Of a DNA stretch of 64,000 bases, positions 46,338 to 54,094 are shown piece after piece. The stretch comes from an uncultured Lachnospira sp. (lineage in GTDB: Bacteria > Bacillota > Clostridia > Lachnospirales > Lachnospiraceae), in contig CAJUKN010000016.1 of the NCBI GenBank assembly GCA_910587485.1, positions 1 to 64,000 of the forward strand. The letters run 5' to 3'. Under the pieces are notes generated by a model, which saw nothing but the letters and a program-made list of their open reading frames with translations, ran no database searches and was not told the DNA's origin. Position 1 is the stretch's first letter; the number at the start of each line of letters is the position of its first letter. A program made the position numbers and the translations under genes.

Positions 46338-46979
46338 ATGACAAATGAACCCAAAAAATGCAAGTACTGCCAAGCTGAGATGCCCCCAAATGCAAATATA
46401 TGTCTTCACTGTGGAAAAAGACAGGGAGGGGCTTTAAAATACATTTTAATTGCATTAGCAGTTTTTGTTGTGATAGGAGTTGTAGTAGCAGGATTTGGAA
46501 AGGATGATGGACCTAAAAAAGTTAATTCAGACAATTCTGTTGAAGACAATGCTGGAAATGATGCTACTACAGAAGAAAGTAAAAAAGATACATTTACAGT
46601 AGGTGAGACAGCAGAGATGCAAAATGTTCAAGTAACTTTGAGCAATTATGAAGAGAGTGAAGGTTCTGGGTTTTATAAGCCATCAGAAGGAAAAGTATTT
46701 GTTCTTGCTGAATTTGAAATTGCAAATAATTCAGATAAAGATTTAGCAATTAGCAGTTTGTTAAGTTTTAAGGGTTATGCAGATGATTATTCATTAAATT
46801 ATTCAGTTGCAGCAATGATTGATAAGGCTGATTCTACGCTTGATGGAAGTGTAGCAGCAGGCAAGAAGATGAAAGGCTGGATAGGATATGAAGTGGATGC
46901 AGATTGGGGAAAAGTTGAAATAGAGTTTTCACCAGAAGTATGGAAAAGTAAAAAATTTAAGTTTTTAATCGAAAAATAA
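46338..46979 (+). CDS. Zinc-ribbon membrane protein with DUF4352-like domain
   Basis: This 213-residue protein starts with a zinc ribbon (CKYCQAEMPPNANICLHCG, residues 8-26), has one membrane segment (about 33-53, LKYILIALAVFVVIGVVVAGF), an acidic linker, and an extracytoplasmic beta domain (about 90-213) with DUF4352/Telokin-like features (VQVTLSNYEESEG, KVFVLAEFEIANNSDKDLAIS). GGAGGAAG precedes the ATG. It is intact, unlike most of the element around it, and is probably cargo. The function is unknown. Confidence 0.75.
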   Translation: MTNEPKKCKYCQAEMPPNANICLHCGKRQGGALKYILIALAVFVVIGVVVAGFGKDDGPKKVNSDNSVEDNAGNDATTEESKKDTFTVGETAEMQNVQVTLSNYEESEGSGFYKPSEGKVFVLAEFEIANNSDKDLAISSLLSFKGYADDYSLNYSVAAMIDKADSTLDGSVAAGKKMKGWIGYEVDADWGKVEIEFSPEVWKSKKFKFLIEK

Positions 46980-47028
46980 AAATATGGATGATGAATACTT
47001 TTCACTGTACGATTAAGGAGGAATTTGC

Positions 47029-47466
47029 ATGGCATTGATAAACTGTCCCGAATGTAAAAGAGAAATAAGCGATATGGCAAGAAGCTGTCCACATTGTGGG
47101 TATTCATTTGAAAAAATGAAGTTTTGTAAATTTTGTGGAACTAAGATACCAGAAGACAGCATTATATGTACAAAATGTGGCAGGCAGGTTGAATATACAA
47201 ATCAAAACAGAGGTATTGTGATAAACAATGTTGCAAATTCTTCTGCAGGGCAGCCTTATATGCCTGTAATTAGACAACCAAAACAAGTTGACAAAGTGGT
47301 TGCTCTTATATTATGTATTTTGTTTGGATATTTAGGGGCGCATAAATTTTATGAAGGAAGTGCAGGAATGGGATTGTTATATTTATTTACATTTGGCTTA
47401 TTTGGAATAGGCTGGTTTGTAGATATTATAGTTATTGCCACAAGACCCAATCCATATTATGTTTAA
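47029..47466 (+). CDS. Double zinc-ribbon TM2 domain protein
   Basis: This 145-residue protein has two zinc ribbons (CPECKREISDMARSCPHCG and CKFCGTKIPEDSIICTKCG), a flexible linker, and a C-terminal TM2 domain (KVVALILCILFGYLGAHKFYEGSAGMGLLYLFTFGLFGIGWFVDIIVI) forming two membrane helices with the usual GxxGxHKFY turn. GGAGG precedes the ATG. It follows the DUF4352-like gene by 49 bp and ends at a terminator, so the two are a small operon. Confidence 0.85.
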   Translation: MALINCPECKREISDMARSCPHCGYSFEKMKFCKFCGTKIPEDSIICTKCGRQVEYTNQNRGIVINNVANSSAGQPYMPVIRQPKQVDKVVALILCILFGYLGAHKFYEGSAGMGLLYLFTFGLFGIGWFVDIIVIATRPNPYYV

Positions 47467-47510
47467 AGTAATAAATACGATATTTTTCAAGTATTCTTAA
47501 TATCTTATTA

Positions 47511-47537
47511 AAAGAGGGCATTATGTCCTCTTTTTTG
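47511..47537 (+). terminator. Terminator of the zinc-ribbon gene pair
   Basis: AAAGAGG (47511-47517) pairs with CCTCTTT (47527-47533), followed by more T residues. Confidence 0.85.
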
Positions 47538-47631
47538 TTACCCTATTGTAAGGCGTTTTTATTGTTTTTGATTTATAACAGATACCTTTCAAAATGGAAT
47601 GTCTGTTGTTTTGTAAAGAGGTGGTAAAATT

Positions 47632-47938
47632 ATGGAAAGAGTAATAATAGATAAAAAGGACACAGTTTTAGAACTAGAGAAGTCAAAACAAATGTGTTAA
47701 AAGCAATTAAAGATATTGATAAATTATTTAGAAGTTTAAAAAAGCTTGAAAAAATAGATGTTTCAAGTATGGAAGCAGTAAACAAAATTAATGGTAATAA
47801 TTTAATAAAAATAGGACAGGAAATACAAGCATTACAGAAGATAAATTACAGTCCAATTATCTTGCACAAATTAAAAATGGAACAGATGTATATATAACAC
47901 CATGTCACAATAAAAATAATTTATTATTGTATAATTAG
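47632..47938 (+). pseudogene. Frameshifted small phage-type gene
   Basis: AGAGGTGG precedes ATG 47632, but the frame ends after 22 codons (LELEKSKQMC). The next frame continues VLKAIKDIDKLFRSLKKLEKIDVSSMEAVNKING, and a further shift reads SITEDKLQSNYLAQIKNGTDVYITPCHNK to a TAG at 47936. Two indels in about 100 codons suggest decay. The family was not recognised. The 208 bp from 47939 to 48146 hold nothing I can name. Confidence 0.5.
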
Positions 47939-48146
47939 ATAGGGATAGAGTGTTTTTTTTAGGAAAAAGACAAATTTTTGCGGCAGTAAATATAAAAGAT
48001 TACAAATTGATATAGTAATTTTGTTTTATGCAAATGAAAAAAGTACGATATTAAAACATATATTAATATAAAAAAAGAATAGATTTTTTAAAAATTTGTG
48101 AAAGAATAGGTTATTATATACATAAAGAAGGAGTTTAAGATTAAAA

Positions 48147-48284
48147 ATGAAAGAGAAAAATTACTACAAAAAACTTATTATTGAAATGATTGAAAACATA
48201 GACAATGTAAATGTGTTAATTAAAATTTACACGACAGTAAAAACACATTTAGAAATATTAAAAGAGAAGGAAGCAGAGGATTAA
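48147..48284 (+). CDS. Small phage-type protein
   Basis: This 45-residue charged helical protein starts MKEKNYYKKLIIEMI and ends EKEAED. GAAGGAG lies about 13 nt upstream of the ATG. It converges with the repressor gene, overlapping it by 4 bp at the stop codons. Similar tiny ORFs often sit beside phage repressors; no function is known. Confidence 0.5.
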   Translation: MKEKNYYKKLIIEMIENIDNVNVLIKIYTTVKTHLEILKEKEAED

Positions 48285-48652
48285 TCCTCTCTTCCACCCA
48301 TAAATCGCTTTATAAAGTTCCAAAATAATTCTTTATCTGAATCCGATAATTTCCAATAATTGATAATAGCCTGCTTGGCTTTAGGGTCTTTTTCTCCTAT
48401 AATGGTTGCTATTGCTGAATAATCATCTGTTTTAATCAATTTGCAAATCTCGCCTTGCCCTGTACGCAGCCATTCTTCACTTATATTAAATTCTCGACAA
48501 ACGGCTTTTAAGGTTTGTTCTGTTACAGCGTTTTTTTCTGTTTCAATATCGCTTAATGAATTTGCTTTTAATCCTATTTTTTTTCCAAAATCTTTTTGAG
48601 ACATTTTTAAGTCTTTTCTAATAAATTTTATTCGTTTATTGATTGTATCCAT
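48281..48652 (-). CDS. XRE/CI-like phage repressor
   Basis: This 123-residue repressor has an N-terminal XRE helix-turn-helix (about 5-60: RIKFIRKDLKMSQKDFGKKIGLKANSLSDIETEKNAVTEQTLKAVCREFNISEEWL). A short helical C-terminal part probably dimerises. ATG 48652 follows GAGGA; the longer reading from 48697 lacks a ribosome binding site. Three palindromic operator-like sites lie in the divergent region upstream. Confidence 0.85.
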   Translation of the reverse strand: MDTINKRIKFIRKDLKMSQKDFGKKIGLKANSLSDIETEKNAVTEQTLKAVCREFNISEEWLRTGQGEICKLIKTDDYSAIATIIGEKDPKAKQAIINYWKLSDSDKELFWNFIKRFMGGRED

Positions 48653-48730
48653 ATAAATCCTCATATCTTTCTGCAATCTATAAGTTTTAGACAGCAATCT
48701 TTTTATTTTCCTTTTATTTTTAAAATTATA

Positions 48731-48803
48731 TCGTTGGACGATAAAAAGTCAATATTTAATATTGATAAACAACGATAAACGATTTAAAATAATCGTACAA
48801 CGA
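48731..48803. promoter_or_regulatory. Three repressor operator candidates
   Basis: TCGTTGGACGA (48731-48741) and TCGTACAACGA (48793-48803) are perfect TCGT-N3-ACGA palindromes. ACGATAAACGA (48772-48782) has the same half-site as a direct repeat. Starts are 41 and 21 bp apart, near whole helical turns. They lie between the repressor and the opposite early gene. Confidence 0.6.
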
Positions 48804-48818
48804 ATAGAAGGAGATGGA

Positions 48819-49382
48819 GTGACAGAAAAAGATATTCAAGATGGAAAGAAAATTTCAGAATTATTTGCTATTCTTTCTGAAGATAATAAAAATATGGTTA
48901 TTGTTTATCTTTCAGCATTAAGGGATAAAGAGCTGGCGGATTCTTCAAAAGATAATAGTCAACAAAAACTGTTGAAAAATCAAGTTTTAGGTACATTAAA
49001 GAAACACCAAAAGAAAGAAGAAAAAGTTAAAAAGAAAAATAAAACACAATCTCAATTAATTGAACAATTTTTAATGGAATTTGACATATCAACGTATCTT
49101 TTTGATGTTGTAAATGATTGGATTGAATATAAAAAAGAAGGAGGATTTATATATAAGGAGACAGGATTAAAAAATTTGATAAGGCAAATATCAGAAAGTG
49201 CTAGTAAGTATAGCGATAAAGCAGTGGCAGCCGTTATAAAAGAAAGTATTGCAAGTGGATATCAAGGAATTGTTTTTGATAAGTTATCAAAGACAAAACG
49301 AGAAGGAATGCCTGCTAATAATTTTTTGCAAAGAGAGTATGATTATAGTGCGTTGGAACAAAAACTTTTAAGTAATAATTAG
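48819..49382 (+). CDS. DnaD-like phage replication or early protein
   Basis: This 187-residue protein uses GTG 48819 with AAGGAG 5 nt upstream; a TTG at 48762 would place the operators inside the gene. The N-terminal region is helical (KKISELFAILSEDNKNMVIVYLSALRDKE), the middle is Lys-rich, and the C-terminal half (FDVVNDWIEYKKE...IRQISESASKYSDKAVAAVIKESIASGYQGIVFDKL) resembles DnaD-type domains of phage replisome organisers. It is transcribed away from the repressor, as an early gene would be. Confidence 0.5.
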   Translation: MTEKDIQDGKKISELFAILSEDNKNMVIVYLSALRDKELADSSKDNSQQKLLKNQVLGTLKKHQKKEEKVKKKNKTQSQLIEQFLMEFDISTYLFDVVNDWIEYKKEGGFIYKETGLKNLIRQISESASKYSDKAVAAVIKESIASGYQGIVFDKLSKTKREGMPANNFLQREYDYSALEQKLLSNN

Positions 49383-49436
49383 TTGTAAGCATGATTACAA
49401 TATATTGAGAAAAATATCCTAAAGCGAGGAATAACT

Positions 49437-49652
49437 ATGAATGAAACAAAGAAAAAAGAGATGAAAATTCCAATTTGGCAAAAAATAAATCTTACCATAG
49501 AAGATGCAGCAGCTTACAGCAATATAGGAATATGTAAATTAAATGAGATTTCAAAAAAGCCAAATTGTCCTTTTGTTTTGTATATTGGGCGAAAAAAATT
49601 AATTAAGAGAAAAGAGTTTGAACAATACATAGCATCAATATTTGAGTTGTGA
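49437..49652 (+). CDS. Excisionase-like protein
   Basis: This 71-residue protein (IPIWQKINLTIEDAAAYSNIGICKLNEISKKPNCPFVLYIGRKKLIKRKEFEQYIAS) has a MerR-like helix-turn-helix and the typical ending of Tn916-Xis-type excisionases. It lies directly upstream of the integrase, the standard order. AAGCGAGG is the ribosome binding site. It looks intact, but its partner is dead. Confidence 0.75.
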   Translation: MNETKKKEMKIPIWQKINLTIEDAAAYSNIGICKLNEISKKPNCPFVLYIGRKKLIKRKEFEQYIASIFEL

Positions 49653-49769
49653 TATAGACTTATGAGTTTTTATATGTTAATATATAACAATATTGTATTA
49701 AAAACTCTTTTCATAGGATGGCAAGCGGTTCATTAAATTTGCAGGGTATGGAAAGGTATGGTTATTTTT

Positions 49770-50757
49770 ATGGGAAGAAATTTAAGAGGAAGATCATTAG
49801 GTGTTGGTATTAGTCAAGATAAAAATGGAAAGTATGTGGCAAGATATACCAATAAAAATGGTAAGAGAGTAAAAAAGATTTTTGCTAAATTGCAGGATTA
49901 CAGAAATTGGCTAGCTGATGCACAATTGGAAAAGGATTGTCAAAATGCTTATTCAAGAAGTAAAACCTATTCATTGTCAAAATGTCCTTAATAAAATGGC
50001 ACAAAATTATTCTAATTCGGTTATTGAACATAGTCGTCTTGTTATACGTATGATGTTTGATAGCGCCTTAGAAAATGAAATGATTGCAAAGAATCCAGTG
50101 ACAAAAAGTGTAAAATGTACAAATGGTAAAAGGTCTAAAGAAACAAAAGCATTGACAGTTGAAGAACAAAAATGTTTTCTTAAAATTACAAAAGGGACAA
50201 GCAATTATAATCAATATGCACTTATTTTACAGACAGGGCTTCGCACTGGAGAACTGATTGGATTAAGATGGAGTGATGTTGATATAAAAAATCGAATGCT
50301 TCATGTTCGCAGGACAATGGAGTATCGATATTCTTCTAAGGAGTGGACAATAGGAGAGCCTAAAACCATCAATAGTATAAGAGATATTCCTTTAACAAAT
50401 GAAGCGATTATGATATTAAAAGACCAACAAAAAAAGTTAAAATTGTTAAAAGATATACCTATAAAATGGGAAGATATGGTTTTTCTGTGCCGTGATGGCA
50501 CGCCGACGAAAAACAGTACATATGACACAAAATTATTTTATTATTGTGATAAAATAGGTATACCAAGATTTTCAATGCACGTTTTGCGCCATACATTTGC
50601 CACAAGATGTATTGAGGCAGGAATGAAACTAAAAACACTGTAAATGATTTTAGGACATTCTAATATAGGAATAACGATGAATTTATATGTGCATATTACC
50701 AATGACGAAAAACAAAAAGAATTAAAATGTATTGAAGGGCATCTTAAAGTTATTTGA
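49770..50757 (+). pseudogene. Inactivated tyrosine integrase
   Basis: The N-terminal arm-binding part (MGRNLRGRSLGVGISQDKNGKYVARY) reads to about LADAQLEKDCQ. It then loses frame where roughly 75 codons of the core-binding domain seem deleted, and continues in another frame from MLIQEVKPIHCQNVLNKM. The catalytic domain has the Arg in TGLRTGELIGLRW, HVLRHTFATR, LGHS and the Tyr in MNLYVHI. A TAA at 50641-50643 interrupts KLKTL-MILGHS where Gln (CAA) is expected. Three lesions make it non-functional, so the element cannot excise by itself. Confidence 0.85.
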
Positions 50758-50968
50758 TATGGTACTTATACTGGTATTTAGAATTGGATAATAAAAATAA
50801 AACATTTATTTCCAAGTGCTTATAAAGTAGTATAAAACCGGTATCCAAGAGGTATGCGGAAAATATAGAGAAAGGCAGAAATCTTTAGAAATCAATTATT
50901 TTATAATAAACAGTCTTTTTTGATTTGTTTGTTGTTTGAAAAAAGAATTTCTGGATAGGTATAAAGAG

Positions 50969-50994
50969 AAAATGAAACTCGGAATCGTAGGATT
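50969..50994 (+). repeat. attR within the start of ychF
   Basis: This is the right copy of the 26-bp repeat, containing the ychF ATG at 50972. Just inside the element, repeated GGTAC/GGTAT motifs (about 50760-50860) look like integrase arm-type sites. Confidence 0.85.
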
Positions 50995-52069
50995 GCCAAA
51001 TGTAGGCAAAAGTACTTTATTTAATTCATTGACAAAAGCAGGAGCAGAGTCAGCGAATTATCCATTTTGCACAATAGACCCTAATGTAGGTGTTGTGGCA
51101 GTGCCAGATGATAGGCTTGAGAAGCTTGCTGCATTGTATGATTCAGCAAAAGTAACACCAGCCGTTATAGAATTTGTTGATATTGCTGGACTTGTAAAAG
51201 GGGCATCAAAAGGTGAAGGGCTTGGCAATCAATTTCTTGCAAATATAAGAGAAGTGGATGCGATTGTTCATGTTGTTCGATGTTTTGATGATGCCAATAT
51301 TGTTCATGTAGATGGTTCAATAGACCCATTAAGAGATATTGAAACCATCAATTTGGAGTTGATATTTGCTGATATGGAGGTTCTTGAAAGGAGGCTATCC
51401 AAGCAAAAAAGGGCATCGTATAACAATAAAGATATTGCAAAAGAGTGTGATTTTATTGAAAGACTTTATAAACATCTTGAAGATGGAAAACTTGCAAAGA
51501 ATTTTGAGATTGATGGGGAAGAAGAGGAAGCATTTTTTAAAGAGTACAATCTTTTGACAGCAAAACCTGTTATATTTGCTGCCAATGTAGTGGAGGAGGA
51601 TTTGGCAAACGATGGCAATACGAATCCATATGTGCAGAGTGTTCGAGCATTTGCTGCTCAAAAAGACTGTGGCGTGTTTGTTATATGCGCTCAAATTGAG
51701 CAGGAAATGGCAGAGCTTGACGAAGATGAGAAAAAAATGTTTTTTGAGGAGTTGGGGATAACGTCGTCTGGTCTTGATAAATTGATTGCTGCAAGTTATA
51801 GTCTGCTTGGTCTTATCAGTTATCTTACAGCAGGTGAGACGGAGACAAGAGCATGGACGATAACTAAAGGAACAAAGGCACCAAAGGCAGCAGGAAAGAT
51901 ACACAGTGATTTTGAAAGAGGATTTATCAAGGCAGAAGTTGTGTATTATGAAGATTTGCTTCAGTGTGGTTCTTACAATGCAGCAAAAGAAAAAGGTCTT
52001 GTGAGAATGGAAGGAAAAGAATATGTTGTAAAAGATGGAGATGTTATATTATTTCGATTTAATGTGTAA
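50972..52069 (+). CDS. ychF: Ribosome-binding ATPase YchF
   Basis: This 365-residue Obg-family protein prefers ATP and binds ribosomes. It has G1 GLPNVGKST, the block NYPFCTIDPNVG, G3 DIAGLVKGASKGEGLGNQFLANIREVDAIVHVVRCF, the altered G4 region ANVVEEDL, a coiled-coil insertion and the C-terminal TGS domain (ETETRAWTITKGTKAPKAAG.IHSDFERGFIKAEV). Start MKLGIVG at 50972 is inside attR, so the prophage replaced the original upstream DNA but kept the coding sequence. Its current ribosome binding site is weak (AGAGAAA). Confidence 0.96.
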   Translation: MKLGIVGLPNVGKSTLFNSLTKAGAESANYPFCTIDPNVGVVAVPDDRLEKLAALYDSAKVTPAVIEFVDIAGLVKGASKGEGLGNQFLANIREVDAIVHVVRCFDDANIVHVDGSIDPLRDIETINLELIFADMEVLERRLSKQKRASYNNKDIAKECDFIERLYKHLEDGKLAKNFEIDGEEEEAFFKEYNLLTAKPVIFAANVVEEDLANDGNTNPYVQSVRAFAAQKDCGVFVICAQIEQEMAELDEDEKKMFFEELGITSSGLDKLIAASYSLLGLISYLTAGETETRAWTITKGTKAPKAAGKIHSDFERGFIKAEVVYYEDLLQCGSYNAAKEKGLVRMEGKEYVVKDGDVILFRFNV

Positions 52070-52178
52070 GCATCTTTATTTTGTCTAAGTAAACAATTTT
52101 ATTTTGCATTTAAAGCAGAAAATAGAATAAATAAAGTTATACAAAAAATAGAAATAATATACTATTAAAAGTAGAAAG

Positions 52179-52235
52179 AATAGGTATTTACATTAGTTGA
52201 AAAATTTGGCTGATGTAGTTACCTATTTTTATTTT
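52179..52235 (+). terminator. Terminator after ychF
   Basis: AATAGGTA (52179-52186) pairs with TACCTATT (52221-52228), followed by TTTATTTT. An inner CAT/ATG pair shortens the loop. Confidence 0.65.
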
Positions 52236-52324
52236 ATAATTTGAAAAAGCTATACATTTTTTGACTAGCACAATTGGAGCATATTTTACACAAAAAGGTC
52301 TTGCTATTTTATTTAATTAAGTTT

Positions 52325-52361
52325 AAAATGGTTTAAAGTGGCGGAGAGTGGTAGTAAGAGG
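52325..52361 (+). promoter_or_regulatory. MraZ boxes of the dcw operon
   Basis: Four repeats begin exactly every 10 bp: AAAATGG, AAAGTGG, AGAGTGG and TAAGAGG (52325, 52335, 52345, 52355). The spacing and AAAGTGG core match the known MraZ operator. They stand directly before the broken mraZ. Confidence 0.75.
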
Positions 52362-52562
52362 ATTAAATGGGTGTTTGTATATCTTAAAAATAAATGGAGT
52401 TTGTTTGAAGAAAAACTTAAAGTATTACCGCTTACAAATAAAGACGCAAGACAATTTACGTGATTCTTCTTAGCTGGAGCAGCAGCTTGTGAAGTTGATA
52501 AACAAGGAAGAATATTATTACCGCAGGTAAGAGACTTTGCGCAACTAGAAAAAGAGGCTTAA
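52360..52562 (+). pseudogene. mraZ: mraZ pseudogene
   Basis: The readable protein is GLNGCLYIL, then KNKWSLFEEKLKVLPLTNKDARQF, a stop, then FFLAGAAACEVDKQGRILLP. This is the MraZ pattern of two AbrB-like halves with DKQGRILLP. Lesions: about the first 45 codons are deleted right after the operator boxes, one A is missing from the run at 52386-52390, and TGA at 52461-52463 replaces the Arg of the usual FTRFFLAGA. The remnant ends 2 bp before rsmH and still supplies its AGAGG ribosome binding site. Confidence 0.85.
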
Positions 52563-52564
52563 TC

Positions 52565-53506
52565 ATGGAGTTTAATCACAAATCAGTTCTTTTAAATGAA
52601 ACAATAGAACATTTGAATATAAAGCCAGATGGCATCTACGTTGATGGAACTCTTGGTGGTGGCGGGCATTCTTATGAAATTGCAAGAAGACTTGGAGCGT
52701 GTGGAAGACTGATAGGTATTGACCAAGATGAGGCAGCTATAGAAACTGCAACAAAAAGACTTAAGGAGTTTTGTGATAAAGTTACAATAGTTCGCAACAA
52801 TTATTGCAACATGAATCTTGTACTAGATGAATTGGGAATTAACAAGGTAGATGGAATACTGTTGGATTTAGGAGTTTCATCATATCAATTAGATACAGCA
52901 GAGAGAGGGTTTACATATAAAGTCAATGCAACATTAGATATGCGTATGGACCAGAGACAAACAATGACTGCAAAAGAAATTGTTAATATGTACACAGAGT
53001 TTGAATTATACAGAATCATAAGGGATTATGGCGAGGATAAGTTTGCAAAAAATATTGCAAAACATATTGTTTTAGCAAGACAAAGCAAACCTATTGAGAC
53101 AACATTTGAACTGACTGAGATTATCAAGGCAGCGATTCCTATGAAAGTCAGGTCGGTAGGAGGTCATCCGGCTAAGAAAACATTTCAGGCAATAAGAATT
53201 GAGTTAAACCATGAATTGGAAGTGTTGGAAAATTCTGTAGATATAATGATTGATAGGCTTCATAATGAAGGGCGAATATGTATTATAACCTTTCATTCAC
53301 TTGAAGATAGAATTGTCAAGACACGTTTTAAAAACAATGAAAACCCTTGTATATGTCCTAGTAATTTTCCTGTATGCGTGTGTGGAAATAAATCAAAGGG
53401 CAGTGTAATTACAAAAAAGCCAATCATTCCTAGTGATAATGAAATAGAGATGAACAAGCGATCTAAAAGTTCAAAGTTAAGAGTATTTGAGAGAAAATGT
53501 ATATGA
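52565..53506 (+). CDS. rsmH: 16S rRNA m4C1402 methyltransferase RsmH
   Basis: This 313-residue enzyme methylates the N4 of C1402 in 16S rRNA. Motifs are NHKSVLLNETIEHL, DGTLGGGGHS (SAM binding), GIDQDEAA, DGILLDLGVSSYQLD, GFTYK, HPAKKTFQAIRIELNHEL, ITFHSLEDRIVK and the C-terminal SKSSKLRVFER. The length is typical. It is now the first intact gene of the dcw cluster. Confidence 0.97.
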   Translation: MEFNHKSVLLNETIEHLNIKPDGIYVDGTLGGGGHSYEIARRLGACGRLIGIDQDEAAIETATKRLKEFCDKVTIVRNNYCNMNLVLDELGINKVDGILLDLGVSSYQLDTAERGFTYKVNATLDMRMDQRQTMTAKEIVNMYTEFELYRIIRDYGEDKFAKNIAKHIVLARQSKPIETTFELTEIIKAAIPMKVRSVGGHPAKKTFQAIRIELNHELEVLENSVDIMIDRLHNEGRICIITFHSLEDRIVKTRFKNNENPCICPSNFPVCVCGNKSKGSVITKKPIIPSDNEIEMNKRSKSSKLRVFERKCI

Positions 53507-53534
53507 TTTTATGTTGTTGATAGGGAGGACGGAT

Positions 53535-54053
53535 ATGACTCACAAAGCAAATAATACAAAATATAAAAAAAAGAATAATATGTATGTATATGGCAATGCG
53601 GTAAAAAAAGCAGAAGCTGTACCATCAAAAAAATATTCTCCTCAAATTGTTCCACACAAAAAATATCGACCTACAGAACAAGAGAGACAAGAAGAAAGAG
53701 CAAAAATACGCAGAATAAATAGGAATAATCGTCTTAATCTCGTATATACGCTTACTGTGTCTGGGATTGTAGTTGCTATGTTTGCAATCTGTTGGCAGTA
53801 TCTTAGTGTTCAGGCAAAAGTAAAGGAGAATGCCGCGGTGGTTAATAGTTTACAAAAAGAATTGACAGAACTTACTAATAAAAATGATGAGATGGAATTA
53901 CAAATCAATACAAATATAGATTATGATTCTTTGTATAATATAGCTATCGAGGAGTTGGGTATGGTGTATCCGGAAAGGGACCAAGTGATTACATATGATG
54001 CGGGAGTTAGTGAATATGTAAAACAATACAGCGATGTTCCAGAAGCAGAGTAA
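53535..54053 (+). CDS. ftsL: Cell division protein FtsL-like
   Basis: This 172-residue bitopic protein belongs to the FtsL/DivIC group that scaffolds the divisome. A Lys-rich cytoplasmic part (1-75) precedes a membrane helix (about 78-100, LVYTLTVSGIVVAMFAICWQYL) and an external coiled coil (about 102-140, NSLQKELTELTNKNDEMELQI), ending with the family-like IAIEELGMVYPERDQVI. ATG 53535 follows GGGAGG. Position between rsmH and the PBPs supports the call. Confidence 0.85.
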   Translation: MTHKANNTKYKKKNNMYVYGNAVKKAEAVPSKKYSPQIVPHKKYRPTEQERQEERAKIRRINRNNRLNLVYTLTVSGIVVAMFAICWQYLSVQAKVKENAAVVNSLQKELTELTNKNDEMELQINTNIDYDSLYNIAIEELGMVYPERDQVITYDAGVSEYVKQYSDVPEAE

Positions 54054-54094
54054 ATTTTCCGGTATGGTTTTGTAATGATATTTAAGGAAAGCTT

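Larger units (their letters stand above)
44166..50994 (+). mobile_element. Defective prophage remnant integrated at the 5' end of ychF
   Basis: A 26-bp direct repeat with one mismatch bounds 6.8 kb. The right copy is the true start of ychF and the left copy is an orphan that begins ATG and hits a stop after eight codons. Between them lie a sigma-like phage regulator, fragments of tail tube and tail chaperone genes, two zinc-ribbon membrane-protein genes, a CI-like repressor with operators, a DnaD-like gene, an excisionase-like gene and a broken tyrosine integrase next to attR. Head, tape-measure, fibre and lysis genes are missing. Confidence 0.85.
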
